Source of the DNA: Membranipora membranacea
Taxonomy: Eukaryota > Bryozoa > Gymnolaemata > Cheilostomatida > Membraniporidae
Length of the DNA stretch: 64,000 nucleotides
NCBI GenBank assembly: GCA_914767715.1
Contig: OU612066.1
Location: 33,516,283-33,580,282 of the forward strand
Reading direction: 5' to 3'
A program made the position numbers and the translations under genes. Under the pieces are notes generated by a model that was given only the letters and a program-made list of their open reading frames with translations, had not been told where the DNA came from and did no database searches. How positions within the stretch are numbered: position 1 is the stretch's first letter; each line of letters starts with the position of its first letter. Positions 36,906 to 49,300 of the stretch are shown piece by piece.

Positions 36906-39222
36906 CATAGACTTAATACTAAACCTAGACAGGACACTGTATGGAACATTAGCATTGAGGCAGTGAGGCACTTAATTATGGAGACGCGACCTCACTAGAG
37001 GGTGTAGAAACAGTGATTTTTACTCATAGCTATCATTGATTTACTGGTCCAAGCTCTGGATAAATGTTGATAACTCAATTGGCTTCAATCGGAATTTAAG
37101 TTTGAAAACTGCAATAGATTCAGCAGCTTCTGGCAATCATTTTGATAGTCTATTTAGCTACGTAGCTCAAACATTATCAAAAAAGCAAGCTATTGAAAAC
37201 GGTGCATAGACTTAAAGCTATAATTTTTTTTGCAGTTTCAGTCCCGATTAAATGCTTATATCTTAAACAATTTTGATGGAATTTTGAGATTGAATATAAC
37301 AATAGATTCAACAGCTTCTGCCGATCATTTTGATAGTCTGTTTAGCTTTGTAGCTCAAATATTATCAAAAAAGCAAGCTATTGAAAACGGCTCATAGACT
37401 CAAACCTATAATTTTTTGAAGTTTCAACACTGATTTGAAGTTTATTTCCTACTCAATTTCAATAGGATTTTAAGTTTGAAAATTGCAATAGACTCAGCAG
37501 CTTGAAGGTCTGGTCAGCTTTGTATCTCAAGTATAACCAGGGACTTTAGGACTTTCCTCCTTGGTTTAACCGAACAAGCAAGCAAATTAAATCCGTTATA
37601 CTACTAATAATGACACAATATTGGCTGACCAAAAAGGGGTACTTTTTTTTATTTCAGATACTCCTGTTTTATTTTTATTATAATACAGTGTAGGTATAGC
37701 AAATGAGTTCAACAGATGTATAACTTTTGAAATCAAACATTTCATTTCATATCTACTGATGCTTGAAGATCACACGGCGGTTAAGTTTCGATCGTACATT
37801 GTCGTTCTTCAGGGTAGCACTTTTCTCTGTTTCATAGTGAATGCGGATAAGTAAATATCTGTGCACAATAAGTTTTATCAGAGCAGTATTATGAATGGTG
37901 CATGACACAGATCTATGTTTTTTTCAAATTAAACATGGGTACAAACTTTACTGCGGCACACCCCGACAATATTTGTATCAACACTATTGATTTCATTGTG
38001 GTATCTTAGAACTTGTTCCGTCGCTCCACGTAGCTTCTTTACAAATCTTGAGCCAGTTGTTTTGACCCCCTCGATCTTTGGAGGATACGAGTATTATGTC
38101 ATCATTTGAGGTTTCACCTGTGGACTGATCAGAGATGGCGAGAAGTGGCTCAGATTGTGTTTCGCGATCAGAATTGATGAAGTATGATTTCCTGAATTAC
38201 CAGATTAAGCTGTTGCTTGTTTAATCAGGCTGCTAATATAAGGTGAGAACTAGGAGTATGCTACCTGGGCAGGAGGTCTGCCTTTACATTTGACCCATCG
38301 AATTGACCATTAGATTAACTACACAGAATATTGTCTACTTTGAACACCAATTTTATTTGAAGCTTTGTGAGGTCCAACCTTGACTTGTTTACTTCCAACT
38401 ATCTCTGTTGGTCACATTCCAATAATGTTGGTGGATATTTTGTCTAAGGTCATGACATTTCTTATTATTTATACCTGGCTCAAAAAAGCAAAGATGAAAT
38501 TAGTTATCAATTTTCTTTGGTAATTGTGTATTCACAAAGTAAATTCAATTGCTTGCTTCCTCAGTTATTCCAAGGAAGAAAGTCCTGAACTCCCTGGTTA
38601 TACTTGAGCTACAAGGCAGAACAAACCATCAAAATTATCTCCACAAACTACTGAATCTGTTGCAATCTGTTTCAAACTCAAAATCCTATCGGAATTGAAA
38701 AGGAAATAAACTTTAAATCAGGGCTAAAACTGCAAAAAAAAATTGTAGCTTTGAGTCTATGCACCGTTTTCAATAGCTTGTTTTTTTAACAATATTTCAA
38801 CTACGAAGCTAAACAGACTATCAAAATGATTGCCAGAAGCTGCTGAATCTATTGTTATTTTCAAACCCAAAATTCCATCAAAATTGTTTGAGATATAAGT
38901 ATGTAATCAGGACTGAAACTGCACAAAAAATTATAGCTTTAAGTCTATGCACCGTTTTCAATAACTTGCTTTTTTGATAGTATTTGAGCTACGAAGCTAA
39001 ATAGGCTATCAAAATGATCGCCAGAAGCTGCTGAATCTATTGCAATTTTCAAACTTAAATTCCGATTGAAACCAATTGAGTTATCAACATTTAACCCGAG
39101 CATAGACCGGTAAATCAATGATAACTATGAGTAAAAATCACTGTTTCTACACCCTCCAGTGACGTCGCGTCACCATAATTAAGTGCCTCACTTCAGCTAT
39201 ATACAGTGTCCTGTCTAGGTTC
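36906..39222. mobile_element. Foldback element C, CTAGACAGGACAC family
   Basis: The left arm starts CATAGACTTAATACTAAACC then TAGACAGGACACTGTAT. The right arm ends in the complement ATACAGTGTCCTGTCTAGG (to about 39220). Arms of about 690 bp share GTGAGGCACTTAATTATGG, GGTGTAGAAACAGTGATTTT, and blocks repeated inside each arm (CAAGCTATTGAAAACGG). The centre (about 37610-38525) is non-coding. No clear target duplication is found. Confidence 0.85.
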
Positions 39223-39835
39223 CTTACAGAAATATCAAACAAGTGTCTGCACCTTTAGTAGAGCTACTAGAATGGAGACTACCTACTTTGCTAGGTCTTA
39301 ATGAATCAAATTCAGTAAATGCTGACCTCTTGCTATTTGTTCCTTTACCTGGTATAAATACATCGAAAATAAGTACAAGAGCCTTGTTTGTCCCCCTGAT
39401 GATGTCAGAATCTAGGCTAAATAATTATAAGAAATGATATATTGTAACTGAGATTAGCTAAGTTTCTCAAATTGAATGCTGGTTATTTAAGGTATGTTAT
39501 TATCGAGCGCTTTCATAGTCAATCAGATTTTATTGGTTTAAAACAATTACAATAGCAAGTCTAACGGCTGACTCTGAATTCACGACAAGCTAACATATTT
39601 TACATAACTAAATAATTGAATGTCCTGCAAATTACATTTCTGTCGCACATACTAGAAAAGCTGTTTTTAACATACGGTGGTATAATCAAGCAGCGGAAAA
39701 GTCCTGAACGGACAGCACCTCCCTCAGCGTTGTAGCAACCTTATCCTAATTGCCAGTGACCAGTATATTGAGGTAAGTGAAAACGCATCTCACTGGACAT
39801 CATACACATCTTTTCTTTATCAAAAACATTATAGG
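39223..39835. other. Intergenic, no supported gene
   Basis: Plain AT-rich sequence between foldback C and the SINE-like unit. A stretch near 39500-39600 resembles stretches near 41400 and 43600 (ATTACAATAGCAAGTCTA and variants). Confidence 0.4.
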
Positions 39836-39837
39836 AG

Positions 39838-40065
39838 TAGGAGGTAGCTCAATTGGTTAGAGCGCCTGCCCTCAAGCGCGCAAGCAATGGATGTCTTGGG
39901 TTCAAATCTCGCTGTGGTTTACCGACTACTGGGCTCAATTGAAGCCCCAGGTGTGCTCCGACCTGCCTGCAAACGGAGAGCAACTTGGCGCTGAATACGG
40001 GGGCCGCACCCTTAAGGCTCTGAAATTTCTCAGTCTTCGGACATAGACAAAACAAAACATACGAT
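39838..40065 (+). mobile_element. tRNA-derived SINE-like unit
   Basis: The head GGAGGTAGCTCAATTGGTTA then GAGC has a perfect tRNA D-arm (GCTC/GAGC) and box A. Box B-like GGGTTCAAATC follows 45 bases later. The anticodon and acceptor stems do not fold well. The body continues for about 140 bases (TGAAGCCCCAGGTGTGCTCC, GGGGGCCGCACCCTTAAGGC) and ends in an A-rich tail AAAACAAAACA, as in SINEs. Confidence 0.65.
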
Positions 40066-41480
40066 TTCAACCCAACTACAAGTCATGAACTGTTTATGAG
40101 AGGGTATATAGGAAGTGAGCGGGACGGAGGATGCGAGTTGGGAATTGGGAGGGGGCGAGGTATATACCAAGTAGGTTTAATGACTAATCTGATTCTTATA
40201 CATCCATTTGATCACAAGCATATTTAAATAACTTTCTCTCTCTGTCCAATCATGTGCGATACTTACATATAGCTTATTCACTGTCTCCTAATCAAACTCT
40301 AATCTAGAGTGTTCTTCAGACCACCCCCCTCTATCTATGTTTCAGTCTACAGATCTACGCTAAAGTCAGTTGTGTCAAAATCAACTCTACTCAAGAGTAT
40401 CGATTTTTGTGTCCTCATTTTTCTCCATGCGGGTTTACTTAGATGTTTAGTTCTGTCATAAATTGTCAGTAAACTAAATTTTGTTAATGCTGCCCTAGTA
40501 TTACACTGGGCAGCTGAGTCCAAATAACTTTCAATGATAATTAGTATATAGCCAAGTTCGTTCCCCTTATAATGTCTGAACCTATGGTAAATATTCATAT
40601 AAAAACACAGGATGTCAATTCAAAATAGCTCAGTTTAACCGTTTGAAAGCTGGTCCATTACAGTTTTGATAGTTGACTGTTTTGGTAATTAGTCAGGTTT
40701 ATTTGTCTGTGGGAGATACTAAAGCTAGTCTAGCGGTGATTCTGTTTGGTTGACACAACAAAATTAAAACGACCACGCAGTAAAATTTCTGTTGCTTATT
40801 ATAGATAAGCCATTCTGACAGATATCCACTCCACCTCACCCAAGGGCTAACTGATCCACCAGTATCAGACAATTGTACCACAGCTATATTATAAACACAT
40901 ACATTCAAAAAGAATTAAGAAGCATAACAGAACCTGTTGATGAGAGGCTTCACCTCTAGGTCAAATGATTTCAAAGTTTTGTAACCAATTTATTGTAAAA
41001 TTTATTAATTCCTGAATGAGAAGCGTAACGACCAGTTCTACTAACCTACAACACCAGTAATTTACCCTCCGATACCCCTCCATCCTCTTCACGATAGCCA
41101 TAAACAAGATATTGCTGACTTAGGATGTGCCAGATTTAAAAAGCTGCAGCCTTGTGATTTCATGTTTAGTTAACATCAGGCGTAACTCAAATCCACAGTA
41201 AAACCTACACACTAGTCAATTTGGCTGTTCACTTCACTCATAACTTCTTGGCATCATACTTTGATATCAAATCCATCAGTGTTTCTTTATAACAGAACTG
41301 TGAAATTTCAAGAACGGATACGCATAACCTCCTGATATCAGTGCTCCTCTGTTTTTTGTTTGTTTGCTTTTTTGATGGCTGGTTTATTGCGATGTTGATT
41401 AAAAAATGTTTCGATAGTCGATCAGGTTTCTTTTGTAAGAAAAGTTACAATAGCTTGTCTAGTTATTAGATTCAAAGCCT
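40066..41480. other. Intergenic, diverged third copy of a local duplication
   Basis: The segment at about 40190-40640 is a diverged relative of the tandem duplication at 42.4-43.5 kb (shared TTTTCTCCATGCGGGTTTAC and TTAGATGTTTAGTTCTG). No gene is seen. Confidence 0.45.
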
Positions 41481-42140
41481 TAATTTAAGCATTGATTGAT
41501 TAATTGATTGGTTTATTTGTCACTCACATATCAGTATGTTGCGAAATTCATTGTTTGATACATTGCTGTCCACATAGAGCAAAGAAAAAAGATAAACAAT
41601 ACAAATAATATGTGAAAAACACATCTGACATCTCATCCTGGATTGGGTTTAAATAATATTATTGAGGGATAAAATCATGTTGCGTAAAAAAGTGTCTTTC
41701 CCCCAAGAAGACCGATATTTTGATGTCCTGTATTTTCCTGATGGAATCTTTGGTAAAAATTTATTTATAAAATGTTCATCATAATGTATGTAATTTAGTA
41801 TCAGGTTTTTAGTTCGATTATCTATAATACCATCAAGGTCACTTGTGTTTTGAATATTCAGATTATTAGCGTCTTCGAAAAACTTTCTCAGTCATTTCTT
41901 ATCTTTAGCATAAATGGAGGTGTACAAAATAGGCAGACAGTATGTAAGGATAGAAACAATAAAACTATCAAAAGCATTGATGAGAGAAGTTTGGTACTAG
42001 TGTGACAAAAGGTCCTTACAATATGCATCCTCTGAGACCTTTAGTAACAAGATTAACAACATGAGACTCAAAACGTAATTTATTATCAATTAAAACTCCC
42101 AGGTACTTAACATTATCACATTGTGATTGTTACATTTCCC
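41480..42140 (-). mobile_element. Degenerate LINE reverse transcriptase C-terminal remnant
   Basis: On the minus strand, 42140-42020 reads CDNVKYLGVLIDNKLRFESH and then VVNLVTKGL, a phrase typical of the region after the catalytic box in CR1/jockey LINEs. Further along it reads GIIDNRTKNLILNYIHYDEH and GKDTFLRNMI with stops between. Only about 600 bases remain. Confidence 0.6.
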
Positions 42141-42379
42141 TTTCCATTATAGAAAAGCGGTTCCGAATAACCAAACTGTGAAGATCTCGTAACAGACGGC
42201 ACTTCACACCTTGTCGTATCAGATATAACCGATACGCCAAGTATCAAGTATGTGTACCAAAACTTAATTTGCATATTACTTTTTTTTTAAACATAAAATA
42301 TATGCTGGGCACTGTTTGAAAGAAGTTATGTGGAGAAGGGCTGCTGACAAGTGTAGCTGCAGCATCAAGCACTTTCTGA

Positions 42380-43560
42380 CTTGTTCATCCAACTATACTT
42401 AGGATCTATTAATTATAACCTCGAGTATCTTCATGACTATGCTAGCTCTAATTAGTTTGATTAATCTCAAGCATATTCATTTTACCTGCTCTCCTATGGT
42501 GTAATCTACCTTCAATCTTATCTACTATTCTTTGTCTGAGCCCCCTGACTCTTCCCCCCTTCCTGACAGCCTTACCCCTGGCCGGGAGAGATGTAGGTTA
42601 AAATGTAAGCTAGATAACCTTTTCAATTTGGTATGACAAAATAGTTTCAAGATATGTTACCATTGATACCTAACCCTGATGCCCCCAGCCCCAAAAGCCA
42701 AAAAAATGACTAAATATCCAGGAAGATTAAAGCTAAGATGATCACCTCCAATCTAGAGTTTGAAGTTTTATGACACAATTTTTCTCCATGCAGGTTTTTC
42801 TATAGTTTCTAGATGCTTAGTTCTGTGAAGGAGTTGAAAAGTTTGAACGACGCAATGCACCTCCAGGGGGTTCCTTTCCTTGTCGCGATGTTGATTATAC
42901 AATATTTTTTACTCGATCAGGTTTCTTCAGTTTTTACAACTTTTTTTTGAGTTCTTCATCCAACTAAGGTTAGAATCTATTAATTAAACCTTTAAGTAGC
43001 TTAACGGCAAAGCTTACTCTAAGAAGTTTGATTTTTCTCGAGCCTTTTAATTACCTGCTCCCTAATAGTCTAATCTACCTTCAATCTTACCTAATATGCT
43101 TATCCAATTCACAGATGTTTCTTAGCTGAGCCCACAGATTCCCCCCCTTCCTCAAACCCCTCCCCTGCCCACGAGAGATGCAGATCAAAAAGTAGATGAA
43201 GATGTAACCTAATAAACTCCTGTCTAGGGTATTTGTATAGATAGCCTTTTCACTTTCGTGTGACAACAGTTTAATCAAAAAGTTTCAATATATGTTACCA
43301 TTAAATAACCCTGATGCCCCCAACCAGTCAAGGACATATTGGGTGGAGTTTTCTGACCCAATTTTGCTCCATGCGGGTTTTACTTAGGATTTTTAGTTGT
43401 TTAATCCTGTGAAGGAGTTGTAAAGTCTGAACAACGGCTAAATCACCTCCAGGTGGTTCCTATCGCTAACATAAAAACATCGATCTTGTTTGTTCACCTA
43501 ACAATTTCAGAACTTATGCTAAATATTTTTTTCATGAACCAATAGATTAGCTTAGTTTCA
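42380..43560. repeat. Tandem segmental duplication, two units of about 560 bp
   Basis: Unit 1 (about 42380-42935) and unit 2 (about 42940-43560) share, in the same order, TTCATCCAACTA, TCTATTAATTA, TAATCTACCTTCAATCTTA, a C-rich TTCCCCCC stretch, GAGAGATG, ATATGTTACCATT, CCCTGATGCCCCC, TTGCTCCATGCGGGTTTT and CACCTCCAGG-GGTTCC. They are diverged by many substitutions and small gaps. No coding frame is kept. Confidence 0.75.
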
Positions 43561-44468
43561 CAAATTGAATGCTGGCCCTTGACGATTTTCAACTGTTTTA
43601 TTTTCAATATTCAGATTTTATTTTCGTCAAACAATTACATAAGCAAGTCAATCGGGACGAGTCTCTTTATTTAAAGCTTGAACTAAATCATTGCTCATAT
43701 TGTTATGGGACTAGGTAATTCAATGTCCAGCCAGCACAATTTCTATCACCTATTTTAGATAAAATGATGCAGCAAAACTCTTCCAATTCAATAACATTGC
43801 ATCACAGTTTTCAATTTATTGTCAAAGTTGGCATACCATGCACCCAGAATCCTTCCAGAAGAAGAAGAAGAAGAAAAATAAACAAACCACACGAATATCA
43901 TACTGTCTCTCGTGATCTGACTGGGCATGTAGATCACTGATAAACTAGGTTATCATTACCACAAAGCAGGTGTCGTAAAGCTAAGTATGCATCATGCGTG
44001 ACTTGAATTCGCGCATGTGCAAGAACAATGAGTTTAGTTTGGGTTCTGATTGCAACTTTGGAAAGGGGAAATGGGATATCCCCTGCATAAACTGTCAATC
44101 AAAATCAGCTAATAATGACAAGAGCGGATAACTAGTAATAACAAATCCGCACGCTTTGGGGAGTATGTCACCAGAGACCGAGGCTCAATTTTGCAGAGAT
44201 CAGCTCATGCCCAGAGCTGAGCATGCGCAGAATGCACGAATATGTCAAGTGTGATATAGACTGAGCTGCTGTTAATGCTTTAATTGGCTGTACGCTTTAC
44301 TATATAGTATTACTTTTGTGAAGAAATTATCGTCTTGTCGTCAGTGATAGCCGATCTACGAAAGATTGTAGGTTGGATATGTGCTAGCCAAGGCAGGTTA
44401 TGCCGTAAATGAGGGTTTAATTTTAAAGTTTTCTACAACCATTGGATTACTCAGGCTACAGGATTTTG
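43561..44468. other. Intergenic with GAA microsatellite
   Basis: (GAA)n lies at 43858-43877. The rest has no recognised element or gene. Confidence 0.45.
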
Positions 44469-45461
44469 GGTCAAAAGGCTACTGCCAAAAAGCCACTGGC
44501 CGAAAAGCCACTGGCCAAAAAGCCACTGGTCATAAAGCCACTGGCCAAAAAGCCACTGGTCATAAGCCCACTGGCCAAAAGGCCACTGGTCTTAAGACCA
44601 CTGGCCAAAAGGCCACTACCCATATGACCACTGGCCAAAAAGCCGCTGGTCATAAAACCACCGGTTCGATGGTTAAATAATAGAAGTCTTTCTATTGACA
44701 TTTTTTTTTGGGCCCATAAAACAAAATTCTAGCTCTTGATATGCCATCTATCAAGGATTTTTTTTTAACTCACTGAATCCCATTTTAGTAACATTAGAAA
44801 AGATCTCACCCACCCAATGCAAATAATAATTAAAAATGACTCCACTTGGACATCTTCTCACACATTTTATCTGTATCGAATTCAAATGAGTGAGTTCATG
44901 AGTTCAAATTTATACTTTAAAATGTATCTTGATGGAAAAATTAAAGTCATCACAAACAAACAGTCAGCACTTTTAGATTGAATCAATGCGGTACTGAGAA
45001 GAGACATCTTTTTTGTAATGTGACAATAATTTATATACTCTAGCCTCTACAGAGATCTATCTGTGCACCCATCAAATGTTTTTTTATTATTGCTGACCAA
45101 CAAACCCTACCGACTCAACTTGATCGCTATTGCTTAAAGTTTAGTAACCTGATCACTGACTTTTTTTGTTGTTCCCGGTAGGATATGCTAGTTAGTGTAC
45201 GATGGGTAAATTTGCGAACTAAAATAAACAATACATTTATAAAAAACATGCTAAACACCATAAAAAATATATGATTTTATTTTTGGTGAGAAATTTCATA
45301 AATATTACCGATATTATCATTGATATAATATGCTTTATGACCAGTGGCCTTTTGGCCAGTGGCCTTATTACCAGTGGCCTTGTGGGCAGTGGCTTTATGG
45401 CCAGTGGCTTTTTGGCCAGTGGCTTTTTGGCCTGAGGCTTTTTGGCAGGGGCCTTTTGGGT
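44469..45461. mobile_element. Second foldback-like element with minisatellite ends
   Basis: It starts CAAAAGGCTACTGCCAAAAA at 44472 and ends with the complementary TTTTTGGCAGGGGCCTTTTG at 45458. The inner ends are arrays of 15-bp units built on GCCACTGGCCAAAAA on the left (44485-44668) and their complement on the right (45337-45445). GGT lies directly outside both ends (44469-44471, 45459-45461), possibly a 3-bp target duplication. The centre of about 660 bp is non-coding. The open frames rich in KATGQKATGH come from the array. Confidence 0.75.
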
Positions 45462-45816
45462 GATCACCAGGCTATGGTGGTGACTTCAACTTTTTCAAAC
45501 TAGCAGTTTTTATGGATCTTGGGCCTTTATAGGTAAACACACATGGCATGTCTTCATTGATTGAGATTAAGATTGAGATAACTTATGTATCAGAGTTGTG
45601 TGTCCTGTGTGTAATGTTTGTGAAAAATCTTGGGAAATGCCAACTAAATTGACCCGCTGAAAAATATCAACAAATGACGTCATGGTGAGTCAATTAGGGA
45701 AAAGATGAGAGTTCAAACTGTAGGCAATAATGACCAGAAACCTATGCCAATGGCCAATCCAGATAGTGTCTTGTTAATCGCCTTTTCACTCACAATGTGC
45801 AGACATTAATCATCTA
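45462..45816. other. Spacer upstream of the Harbinger-like element
   Basis: No gene or repeat is recognised. Confidence 0.35.
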
Positions 45817-46220
45817 ATGGCTGGTTCACATTGTCCCAGATGACATTGGGATTCCATCCCAGATGCTTATCCCAGATGGTCCCAGTCTTATGTTCACATT
45901 ATAAAATTCATCCCAGACTAGCAGTTACGTTTTTGTCTGGGATAGTGCTGGGATGATGTTCACATTGTTTAGGATCGTCCCAGATAGTCCTAGATCGGCC
46001 CAGATGATCCCAGATCATCCAAATACCCGGTTAACATAGCATCCAGATGCAAAAGGAGTCTGGGTCCGTCTGGGACAGCATCCGGAAAGTTTGACGCTTA
46101 CGAACTTTCAAGATACTGTCCCAGACGGACCCAGACAGTCTGGGATTGTGTCATTTTCATGTTCACATTGACTGGGATGGCCATCTGGGATGGTCGTCTA
46201 GGACAATGTGCACCAGCCAT
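45817..46220. mobile_element. 400-bp Harbinger/ISL2EU-like MITE
   Basis: The ends are GGCTGGTTCACATTGTCCCA (45819) and a right end whose complement reads GGCTGGTGCACATTGTCCTA (to 46218), with AT on both sides. A GG...TTCACA-type end with a 2-bp AT duplication is known for ISL2EU-type Harbinger elements. Inside, TCCCAGAT or its complement recurs more than ten times, and GTCTGGGTCCGTCTGGGACA pairs with TGTCCCAGACGGACCCAGAC as an inner hairpin. It ends 155 bases before the start codon of the 46-57 kb gene. Confidence 0.75.
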
Positions 46221-46373
46221 AGACCATCAAAATATGCAATCTCAGGCATTAAGGATTATATTAATACTAACTAGGAACCACTGGTGAGTTACATTACATA
46301 ACTACACTGCATCATACATCAACACAGGGCATATGTGCTTTATAGTAGTTGTGTCTTTTTTGTTTCGCTAGCT

Positions 46374-49300
46374 ATGGAAATACAAGAAGCAGTTGAGGCG
46401 CAGGAATTTTTGATATCAGAAGTAATGGAAAAGGTCGAAAGACTCGGCTCTGCTTTGTCTAATCGCTCTCTGGCAACGACACACACTGCTAATGGTGAAG
46501 ATGAGTGCGATAATCCTCTATGGTGGGATAACCCTGAGTATTACGGGGATACGATCCAGGAGGTTACAATGAAAGATTACGCTGCCAAATTCTTTGATGG
46601 AGCTGTCTGTGAAATGGAGGCCTGCATTCGACCTTGGGACCACTGGTGTGACATCTGTTCTAATGCTATATGTCATCAGTAAGTAATAGGCCTATCACCT
46701 TATTGACTTTTTTTCGACGAGACATGTTTTTCATCACGATGCTAAAGCACAGTTTTGACCCAGTGCCAATTGAAACTATGATCAGTGCATCCAAGGAGTT
46801 ACAGACTTTAACTCCTTGGTGCATCATACTTTTGACTAATATCTAGCCTTTTGATTAAACAAAATTATATGTAAAATGATAATATACATGTATTCATAAA
46901 TCTCCTAAAGGCTACACACAGATCAATGCATCTTGAGTAAGTTGATAATGAATTATCACAAAGTTATTGCAAGTATTTAGGAAAGCACTAAACAACCACT
47001 GCTCATGCTAAAGTAATATCATAGCAATGAACAAAAAACTATACCTGCACAAGGAGAGCATTGAATGATTCAACCAATTTTCCCCTGTGATAGATTGATA
47101 CTAATATGATGGTTCACTGACAGAATAACAGTAAGCCTAGCCTTAGCCTGCTTAGAACAGTTACCAGGCTGCTAAACTAACAACAGAGATTACCACAAAA
47201 CAGTATTGGCCAAAGGTAGCCTTAGCAAAGTTAGTTTTGATCCTCCTAGACCCTGTGTTTTTGTCTTTGGAATCCCGGTCACTATTCATGCTGATGATGG
47301 AGGTGAGCTCTTCATACATAACCCTAGTTTGCCCACCAATAGCTATGTTGTGCTAAATAAATGATTTGTATCATATTCTATGCAAGAATACTTTCATTTG
47401 CCCCATGAGGCGCAATCATAAACATATAAATACTCTAGGCTGGAAACTGTTGGCTATTTGATACATGCTCAGTGTCCTCTCTAATTCCTCATGACAAGAC
47501 GTCACTGCGCTATTCACTTTTTCACTGTAGAGCATAGGTCAGAGTAGGAGTTGTCTCCACATAAATGTAATGTACAAATAAAACACCTTCCTATTTACAA
47601 TATGACCACTACAACTGGGTTCAACCGGTGAATTTTACAGAACATATACTAATGAAGTACAAAATGTGATTGGTATACCGTGCCATCAAATATTGTGTGT
47701 ACCATAACTACTTATGCTATAGCATGCTTCTGGTCTTAACATTTGTATGAAAAATGGTGCGTCAACTTTTCAAAATTTAAGGTTTTGCTCAGAATTTTAC
47801 TTAATTAACTGATCTTTCAACGTATTATCCAAAGGTGAAAAACACTGATGGTCCTTAAGTAAGGTCCAATTTCAAATGTATTTTTGTCAACTAAATGCTT
47901 AAAATCTGAGCTCAGAACAGTTAGTCTTTGTTCTTCATGGTTCTTGCTCTCGGCTACTGATGGAATTTTAGTACGGTGAACTAAAATAAATCTCAGCAGT
48001 CATCACAAGTAAAGATACACTGTAGATACAACACAAGCAAGTCGCCTAGACCGCTGTGTAGTAGTGTATGGCACATCAGATTATTTGATCTAACAATTGT
48101 TTACCGGTGATATCTATAACATCTATATTCTATAACATCTATAATAGTTTGTTCCTTCGGTGGACAACAGAGGGATATTTAAAAAGTTGTGTAGCAAACC
48201 AGTTCGTTCCTATGTACAAAATTGTCCAGGGACTAAAGTCTGCAACATGTTGCTGGCTAGAGTGCGGCTTTGTCCGATTCAAATTTTCTAAGAAAGGAAA
48301 CTCGGAAGATTTTACTTCTGTCTGCGACTTCTTAATGTCTTAAACAGAATCCACAGATAGTCCAGCTGCAATTCTCAATCTATTACCATATCTACAATAC
48401 CCTACAGGATGAAAATATTCACTGACTTAAATTTAGCAACCTGGCCAAGAATAGTAAAACTTATTAGTGAATTATTGATGAATATCAATTTTGTAAATCC
48501 TCAATGTACAACATCGTTGGTAACTTTGCAAACACCTTATAATTTGATAAGGAAAGTAATATTTTGCTATTTTCGTGAATACTTAATAAATGCTAAATTT
48601 AAAATGTGATAAAAATTTTTATCCTGCGGGTAATTATAAGAGCCGAGGGCGGGTTTCCTTTATACTTTAATTCTTTAGCATCTTTTCATTTCAACTGAAT
48701 TACTGGAGAACTTTTCTCCCCCACCATATATACCCTTCATACAAGTATCCATGGATTAAAACTATCTCACAGGGGTGTCCAAATGTCAATGTAGTTGGGC
48801 CGATAGTCTGTGCTGGTTTTGCATAAACTGAAAAAAGGTTTTGATTGACATGGTCAGAAAAATGATTAGCTAACGGTAATTGCATGAGTGGCATTGATCG
48901 GACCATTTCTTTTGTTGGATATTCAGCAAAAAATTGGGCGGATAAACTTGGCTTCACACTGTTCAGGCATGGTCAGAGGGACAAATCTCTTTGATCGGCC
49001 TGCAGAACAAATTTTCTATTTTTTTTGTCACAGTTAAGATGACATCCAGGAGTCAGAATTGTTGAAATTGAGACATTCTATACATTGACATGACTATGTG
49101 AAAAGAGTATATTATTTCATTTGATACCTTTCTATCTAAATTGCCAGTCGAATTGTTTCAGAATGAGAAAATATCCATAACATTACCTTGCATATTGACA
49201 TTGACAGCTGGAAAGATCAGGAGCAGCTAATTAAGTAAAATGACAACTAAACCTTAAATTCTCAATAGTTGATGCACCATTTTTCATACAAATGCTATAG

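Noticed and set aside
44381-45467. Open frames rich in KATGQKATGH on the plus strand and similar on the minus strand
   Set aside because: Products of the 15-bp tandem unit at the ends of a foldback-like element, open on both strands.
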